Below, in pieces: positions 4,125-8,878 of a stretch of DNA of 8,878 nt. Location: contig CAZBIU010000288.1 in assembly GCA_964491625.1 (NCBI GenBank), positions 1 to 8,878 on the forward strand. Direction: 5' to 3'. Below the pieces are notes generated by a model. The model ran no database searches and was not told the DNA's origin. It worked only from the letters and a program-made list of their open reading frames with translations. The translations under genes and the position numbers were made by a program. Origin of the DNA: Fen-1118 sp964491625. Lineage in GTDB: Bacteria > Myxococcota_A > Polyangia > Fen-1088. Position 1 is the first letter of the stretch. Each line of letters opens with the position of its first letter.

Positions 4125-7052
4125 ATGACCTCAGCGCTTCGACGTGTGCTTCTGGTATGGCTCCTGTTCTACCCAGCCTTCACCACCGGCGTCGCTCGTG
4201 CGGCAGATTCCGTCCCGGCATCGCCGGTCGCACAGGCCGACGAGGCGCAGTTCGACTTTCTGCGGGGCAATCGCGCCTATCAAGAGAAGCGCTACGAAGA
4301 CGCCTTGGCGTCCTACTATCTCTCGAACCGCCTGGTGCCGAATCGCAACGTCGAGTTCAACATCGCCCGCTGCCTCGATCGCCTGGGGCGCTACGACGAG
4401 GCCTACCGAGCTTGGTCTGCGTTGCTCGACGATGCTTTGCCGGAAAAGGACCACACGGCGGTCAAACAGGCCATCGACGAGCTGCGGCCGCACCTCGCCC
4501 TCCTGGACATCGCGACCACTCCGCCGGGCGCTACGATTTACGTCGCCCGCCGAGATCTCGGTGCGCTTGGCGCGACCCCAAAGAGCCTGGCGCTTCGACC
4601 CGGCCTCACCAAGATCATCCTAGAGCGCGAGGGCTACCGCCCCATCGAGCTGGTCGCCGAACCGAGGCAGGGCGCGGAGATTAAGCTGTCGGCGGTCCTT
4701 GAGCGAATCTGGGCCGACATCGAGGTTCGTCGGGTACCTGCGGACGCGGAGATACGGCGCGACTTCGTCGACGGCGGGCTGCTTCGGCGGGGCCCGGGAA
4801 CCATCAAGGTCTTGCCAGGGCCGCTGGTCCTATTTGCCTCGGCGCCCGGCTTTCAGACCGCCCGCGTGACAGTGGACGCGCCGGCAGACGCCAGCGTGCC
4901 CGTCGATATTCTACTGTCACCGGCGGAGCCTCCCACCGGCGTCATCGTCGTGCGCGCCAACGTCGCCGGTGCCTTGGTGCGCGTCGATGGCCGCGAGGCC
5001 GGCTTCGTTCCCGCCGTGCTCGATGGGGTTCCCACCGGCCTGCGCAGGGTGGAGATCCTGGACGAAGGCCGGCAAACCTATGCGGCCGAGGTCGAGGTCA
5101 AAAAGGGCGCGCGCACCTTCGTCGACGCGTACCTGCGCCGCGCAGATCCCGAGATTACGGCAGCTACGAAATCACGGGTTGCCTCGGAATCAGCGCCCGC
5201 CTCCATCAGCGTGGTGACCGCCGACGAAATCGCCGCTTTCGGCTACACCTCGCTGACCGAGGCGCTGGCCGGCATTCGCGGCACCTTCACTTCGAATGAT
5301 CGCAGCTACGAGTCGGTTGGATTCCGAGGCTTCTCGCCACCCGGCGACTACACCAATCGGGTCTTGGTTCTCGTGGACGGGCGCCCACTCAACGACGCGG
5401 TCACCGGCCAGGGCTACGTCGGCCACGACCTCGACGTCGATCTCTCCAACGTGGACCACATCGAAATTGTTCGCGGCCCGGGATCGGTGCTTTACGGCAC
5501 CGGCGCGCTTTTCGGCGTAATCAACGTGGTCACCCGCCGCCCGAGCGAGGGCGGGCACGCGGCAGTGGACACCATGGCGGGAACCATGGGACTGCGCTCA
5601 GGCCGCGCTACGCTGAGCGGGCGCGAGGGCAACGCCGAGCTGATGCTCAGCGCGGGGGCCATGTCCAGCGACGGCGACCGACGCTTCGCTTGGCCTACCG
5701 AATTTGACACGCCACCGGCGGGCTCGCCCCCAGCACCGACCGCGGTCTACGGCGCCGACGGTGAAACCGCGACCCACGCCGACCTCCTGGCCCGGCTCGG
5801 CGCCTGGTCGGTGCGGGCCGGATACAACGATCGCAAGAAGTACCTGCCCACCGGGGCCTACGAAACCTTGCCGGCGCCCGGCACCTACAACCACGATCGT
5901 CGCGGCTTCGCCGAGCTGCGCTTCGACCGCGAGGTAGGTGGGCTTGGCATCGCCGCGCGCGCGGCCTACGACAACAGTTGGTACCACGGACAATTCAACA
6001 CCGGCGCTGCGGCCTCCGACGGCGGCCAGGACTTGAAGGCGCAATGGACCACCGGCGAGCTCCGCTTCGAGCTGCCACGCTTTTTCTACCAGCGCTTCAC
6101 CCTGGGCGTGGAAGCAGTCAAGCAGCTCACGCTCGAGACTGATCCGGTCGAGGGCGGCGGGCCGGGCATTCCCAAAGAGCTGATCCTGTCGGCATACCTC
6201 GTCGACACCATCGTTGTCAGCGACCGACTGACTATCAACTTGGGCTTGCGCAACGATCGATACACCGAAAGCTTCGGCAACACCCTCAACCCGCGCATTG
6301 CCGTCGTCGGCCGCCCTTACGCCAGCGGAAACACGAAGATCTTCTTCGGCCGCTCCTTTCGCGTGCCATCGCCCAACGAGCGCGCCGACACGCCGGGGGC
6401 GGCCGTGCAGCCCGAGACCATCTGGAGCGGAGAACTCGAGCACACGCATGCGGTGACCGATGATGTCCACCTCGTCGCGGCGGTGTTCGCCAACTGGGTC
6501 TTCGACCTGATCTCCCTGGTGTCAGCCCCGGACTTGGAGGGCGTTGCGCCGTACTACGGCTCCATCTACCAGAACAACTCCAACCGGATTCGCAGCCTGG
6601 GCGCGGAAGGTGAATTGCGCTGGGAGCCGGGCGGCGGAACGTTCCTGTCGCTCTCATTGACTCGACAACAAGTCGAAGAGCTGGCGCCCAAAGGCAACCG
6701 ACCATTCGCCAACGCGCCCGAGCTCATGGCCAAAGCACGCGTGCTGTGTCCACTGGTTGGCAGGATCCTGCGCCTCGGCACCGAGCTGATTCTCGATTCG
6801 GGCCGGCACTTTCAATGGCCCGAAGGCGTCAACAATTCCCTGTCTGACAATCGCGTCGACGATGCCTTGCTGTGGAATGTGAGCCTCTCCGGCGACTATC
6901 GCCCCTACCGCTTGCACTATTTCGTTGGGGTGCTCAACCTGCTCGACGTGCACGATGCTCGAGCGGGATCTCCAACCAGCGTCGACAATCGGCTTTCCCT
7001 GGTTCCTCGCTACGGTCGCTCCGCGCGCGCAGGCCTAGCCTGGAGCTTCTAA
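4125..7052 (+). CDS. TonB-dependent outer-membrane receptor with N-terminal TPR and PEGA-like repeats
   Basis: The product is 975 residues. Residues 1-26 are a signal peptide (cleavage after ARA). Residues about 37-115 form TPR-like helices (FLRGNRAYQEKRYEDALASY, FNIARCLDRLGRYDEAYRAW). Three beta-rich segments follow: a clear PEGA-type unit at about 126-192 (TTPPGATIYV, GATP), a divergent one at 197-266, and a third at 272-338 (AGALVRVDGREAGFVP). The TonB plug is at about 355-472: APASISVVTADEIAAFGY, GFRGFSPPGDYTNRVLVLVDG and the hallmark IEIVRGPGSVLYGTGALFGVINVVTR. The beta-barrel occupies about 478-975 and ends in WSF, the C-terminal aromatic that directs barrel assembly. Such receptors import bound ligands using TonB energy; the ligand here is unknown, and no TonB, ExbB or ExbD gene is in the window. 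No clear TonB box is visible. The TPR/PEGA extension would sit in the periplasm, where the upstream kinase also places its PEGA domain. A short AGG lies just before the ATG. Confidence 0.93.
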   Translation: MTSALRRVLLVWLLFYPAFTTGVARAADSVPASPVAQADEAQFDFLRGNRAYQEKRYEDALASYYLSNRLVPNRNVEFNIARCLDRLGRYDEAYRAWSALLDDALPEKDHTAVKQAIDELRPHLALLDIATTPPGATIYVARRDLGALGATPKSLALRPGLTKIILEREGYRPIELVAEPRQGAEIKLSAVLERIWADIEVRRVPADAEIRRDFVDGGLLRRGPGTIKVLPGPLVLFASAPGFQTARVTVDAPADASVPVDILLSPAEPPTGVIVVRANVAGALVRVDGREAGFVPAVLDGVPTGLRRVEILDEGRQTYAAEVEVKKGARTFVDAYLRRADPEITAATKSRVASESAPASISVVTADEIAAFGYTSLTEALAGIRGTFTSNDRSYESVGFRGFSPPGDYTNRVLVLVDGRPLNDAVTGQGYVGHDLDVDLSNVDHIEIVRGPGSVLYGTGALFGVINVVTRRPSEGGHAAVDTMAGTMGLRSGRATLSGREGNAELMLSAGAMSSDGDRRFAWPTEFDTPPAGSPPAPTAVYGADGETATHADLLARLGAWSVRAGYNDRKKYLPTGAYETLPAPGTYNHDRRGFAELRFDREVGGLGIAARAAYDNSWYHGQFNTGAAASDGGQDLKAQWTTGELRFELPRFFYQRFTLGVEAVKQLTLETDPVEGGGPGIPKELILSAYLVDTIVVSDRLTINLGLRNDRYTESFGNTLNPRIAVVGRPYASGNTKIFFGRSFRVPSPNERADTPGAAVQPETIWSGELEHTHAVTDDVHLVAAVFANWVFDLISLVSAPDLEGVAPYYGSIYQNNSNRIRSLGAEGELRWEPGGGTFLSLSLTRQQVEELAPKGNRPFANAPELMAKARVLCPLVGRILRLGTELILDSGRHFQWPEGVNNSLSDNRVDDALLWNVSLSGDYRPYRLHYFVGVLNLLDVHDARAGSPTSVDNRLSLVPRYGRSARAGLAWSF

Positions 7053-7099
7053 GAGCTCCCTTGCGTAGCCGCCCGCGCGTGGCCAGGATTCTGTCCACG

Positions 7100-7852
7100 A
7101 TGCAAAGCCCGCTTGCCGATGCCCTCGGCGTCAAGATTGCTCCCGTCGCAATCATTTTGACCGACGAACGTCCGGCCGAAGCAACCCAGTTCAAACCGGG
7201 CCGCATGGGTTGCGTCGCGTCCATGCTGCTCACGGCAGCCCAGGGGCGCACCGTCTATTTCGATCGCGACACCTTCGGTTGCCCGGGCGGCGGCGCCGGC
7301 CTTGGCTTTGGCGATTGCTACGCGCGCATGGGGTTTCCCATCGAGCGGCTGCTGTCGACCGGCGGAACCGCGCAGCTTCGCAATGGCCAAAGCTACGACA
7401 TGCGCGAGGGCGAGCGCTTCCACCGCACGCCCGAGATCACGCGGCGCTGGCTGGCCGAATTCCCGTTCCGCGAGATTCCTACCGCCTACGTGGTCGCCAA
7501 GCGGCTGGCCGACACCGGCGAAGGCGAGCCCATCGCGCTCGTGCACTGGCACGTCAACCCGGACCAGCTTGCGGCCCTGGTGACGCTGGCCGGTTTCGAG
7601 CGCGGCACGGTCGAGACCTCAACCGCGCCCTGGGGTGCCGCATGCCAAGCGATTGCGTACGCCTATGCGGAGGCAGAACGATCGTATCCGCGCGGCGTGA
7701 TCGGGCTCTTCGACATTTCTCGCCGCCATCAGGTTGATCGCGAGATCCTTTCCTTCACCGCGCCCTACACCCTTCACCGCGAGATGGAAGCCGCCGTTCC
7801 GGACAGCTTCTTTACAACCCCGGCCTGGCACAAGCTTCGCGAACGACAGTAG
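7100..7852 (+). CDS. DUF169 family protein (COG2043-like)
   Basis: The product is 250 residues with no signal peptide or membrane segment, so probably cytoplasmic. It matches the DUF169 pattern as I know it: an N-terminal ALGVKIAPVAI strand, FKPGRMGCV with Cys38, FGCPGGGAGLGF with Cys61, and a later GAACQAIAYAYAEA with Cys182; Cys73 is a further cysteine. Conserved cysteines in this family suggest metal or cofactor binding, but its biochemical role is not established to my knowledge. It starts 47 bases after the receptor gene on the same strand, so it is probably the third gene of the operon and may handle something the receptor imports; that is inference. The ATG at 7100 was chosen because MQSPLADALG fits the family N-terminus; an in-frame GTG at 7079 is possible. 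AGGA at 7085-7088 is a rather distant ribosome binding site. Confidence 0.85.
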   Translation: MQSPLADALGVKIAPVAIILTDERPAEATQFKPGRMGCVASMLLTAAQGRTVYFDRDTFGCPGGGAGLGFGDCYARMGFPIERLLSTGGTAQLRNGQSYDMREGERFHRTPEITRRWLAEFPFREIPTAYVVAKRLADTGEGEPIALVHWHVNPDQLAALVTLAGFERGTVETSTAPWGAACQAIAYAYAEAERSYPRGVIGLFDISRRHQVDREILSFTAPYTLHREMEAAVPDSFFTTPAWHKLRERQ

Positions 7853-7863
7853 GCGGCGGCGTG

Positions 7864-8878
7864 CTACGGCGCCAGGTACGGCTTGATTAGGTTGTACTTC
7901 GCCTGGTTCACGGACACCCAGTCGTCTTTCAGAATACCCTCGGTGTCGCCCGAGTTGGGGTTGAGGCTCCAGAACGTCCAGCTCGCCTGTCCGCCCACGT
8001 AGCTCATGAAGGTGGTCAGCCACTTGTACGCGGTCGAGCTGGGATCGGAAGCGGAGGCCTCTTTGATGCCGAACTCGCCGATGAACAGCGGGGCGATTCC
8101 CTGCTTGTGGATGAACCAGAACTTCTTGTCCCAGATGTCCTTCAGGTTGTTCGGGAAGTCGGCGGCGGTAAACCATGGCTGGTTGTAGACCTCGGGGCCG
8201 TATTCGTGCGCCGAGTACCACAAATTTCCGGCCGGAATTTCCGTGATGGGGGCGTCGTGCACGCCTTCGAGATTGCCTCCCCACCAGTAGTTGTCGCCCT
8301 GGTAGTTTTCCACACCTTCGACGATGACGGTAATGGCGGGATTGACGGCCACGATCGCCTTACCGCACTTGGCGGCGGCCTTGCGCCAGTCGGTGTTGCT
8401 GTAGCCGGATTGATCGTAGCCCCAGGTCGCCGGCGGCTTCATCCCGGTGGTTGTGTTGCCGTGCGGTTCATTCTTCAGGTCAACCGCGACCACGGCGGGG
8501 TTGTCTTTATAACGCTCGACCAGCGAGACCCAATCCGCGATCCACGCGTCCTCGGAGTACCCATCCGTGTACCAGAGGGTTTCGTTCATGTACCCGTCGT
8601 GGGCGCGCGAGTGGTTGTCCAGAATGACCTTGAGGCCGATGCGCTCGCACTCGGCCAGGAGCTTGTCCATGATCTCCAGCGACGAAAGCCCGTCGAGATC
8701 CAGGTTGAGCCCCGCTTGGTTGGTGTACGGGTCGCTGCCGTAGGCGTTGATCTGGATGCCGCTCGGATTCGCGGTCAACATGTCGTTGCAAAAGGGAAGC
8801 CTGATGCAGTTGAAGCCCAGATCCTTGATCTGCTGGAGCATCGATCGGTAGTCGCGCGCCCACAGCCCATGCGGCGAA
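7864..8878 (-). CDS. GH5-family glycoside hydrolase (endoglucanase-like), N-terminus beyond window
   Basis: The frame is open to the right edge, giving 337 residues starting SPHGLWARDYRS. An internal ATG at 8841 is unlikely to be the start, because PHGLWARDY aligns with the early part of GH5 catalytic domains; the signal peptide and first strand should lie beyond 8878. Visible GH5 features, numbered from Met at 8841, are IRLPF (Arg14), DNH (75-77), the acid/base Glu125 in DLKNEPHG, catalytic-site His212 and Tyr214 in AHEYG, the nucleophile Glu256 in FIGEFG, and a Trp-rich SWTFWSLNPNSGDTEG near the end. Both catalytic glutamates are present, so an active retaining beta-glycanase, probably acting on cellulose or a related beta-1,4-glucan, is expected; the exact substrate cannot be read from sequence. 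The protein ends about 14 residues after the barrel with no C-terminal binding module. The gene converges on the DUF169 gene with 11 bases between stops. Confidence 0.92.
   Translation of the reverse strand, partial: SPHGLWARDYRSMLQQIKDLGFNCIRLPFCNDMLTANPSGIQINAYGSDPYTNQAGLNLDLDGLSSLEIMDKLLAECERIGLKVILDNHSRAHDGYMNETLWYTDGYSEDAWIADWVSLVERYKDNPAVVAVDLKNEPHGNTTTGMKPPATWGYDQSGYSNTDWRKAAAKCGKAIVAVNPAITVIVEGVENYQGDNYWWGGNLEGVHDAPITEIPAGNLWYSAHEYGPEVYNQPWFTAADFPNNLKDIWDKKFWFIHKQGIAPLFIGEFGIKEASASDPSSTAYKWLTTFMSYVGGQASWTFWSLNPNSGDTEGILKDDWVSVNQAKYNLIKPYLAP

Noticed and set aside
5598..6470. 290-residue antisense open frame inside the TonB receptor gene
   Set aside because: It lies opposite the receptor barrel, has no recognisable motif, and long antisense frames are expected at this GC content.
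6872..7099. Extending the DUF169 gene upstream into the receptor gene
   Set aside because: The frame is open, but the added residues are Arg/Ser/Leu-rich and overlap the receptor's C-terminal barrel strands in another frame. Family homology begins at the ATG at 7100.
7853..7863. Bidirectional terminator between the DUF169 and GH5 genes
   Set aside because: Only 11 bases separate the stops, and I see no inverted repeat with a T-tract across the junction.
7864..8878. GH5 enzyme and lectin lipoprotein as part of the kinase-receptor operon
   Set aside because: Both are on the opposite strand and not co-transcribed with it. A shared carbohydrate theme is possible, but nothing in the sequence ties them to the receptor's ligand.

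Overview
This GC-rich window looks like chromosome from a myxobacterium or close relative (Myxococcota, Polyangia type). That is an inference from gene style: Hanks-type Ser/Thr kinases with periplasmic PEGA domains, cysteine-rich lipoproteins with long Gly/Ser linkers, a lipoprotein-anchored ricin-type lectin and a secreted GH5 glycosidase. No rRNA, tRNA, CRISPR array, transposase or integrase was seen.

Layout, left to right. (a) 3-182 (+) may be the C-terminal tail of an unidentified gene entering from the left. (b) 189-1241 (-) encodes a probable lipoprotein with a repeated acidic linker and a C-terminal beta-trefoil lectin domain. (c) 1242-1383 is the intergenic region between two divergent lipoprotein genes and holds weak promoter candidates. 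(d) 1384-2466 (+) is one cysteine-rich, Gly/Ser-linker lipoprotein gene cut by an in-frame TGA at 1597-1599. The TGA sits where a cysteine is expected, and a hairpin follows at once, so nonsense mutation, sequencing error and selenocysteine recoding are all open. (e) 2655-7852 (+) is a probable three-gene operon: a transmembrane Ser/Thr kinase with a periplasmic PEGA domain, a TonB-dependent outer-membrane receptor with an unusual TPR plus PEGA-repeat N-terminus, and a DUF169 protein. (f) 7864-8878 (-) is the C-terminal 337 residues of a GH5-family beta-glycanase whose N-terminus lies beyond the right edge. It converges on the DUF169 gene.

The most interesting unit is (e). A kinase and an outer-membrane receptor, six bases apart, both carry PEGA-type domains that would lie in the periplasm. 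This suggests a route by which receptor state in the outer membrane reaches a cytoplasmic Ser/Thr kinase, analogous in logic to TonB-dependent transducers that signal to anti-sigma factors but built from different parts. This is inference from domain layout and gene order. The two flanking carbohydrate-related genes (lectin and GH5) are on the opposite strand and are not obviously part of the operon.
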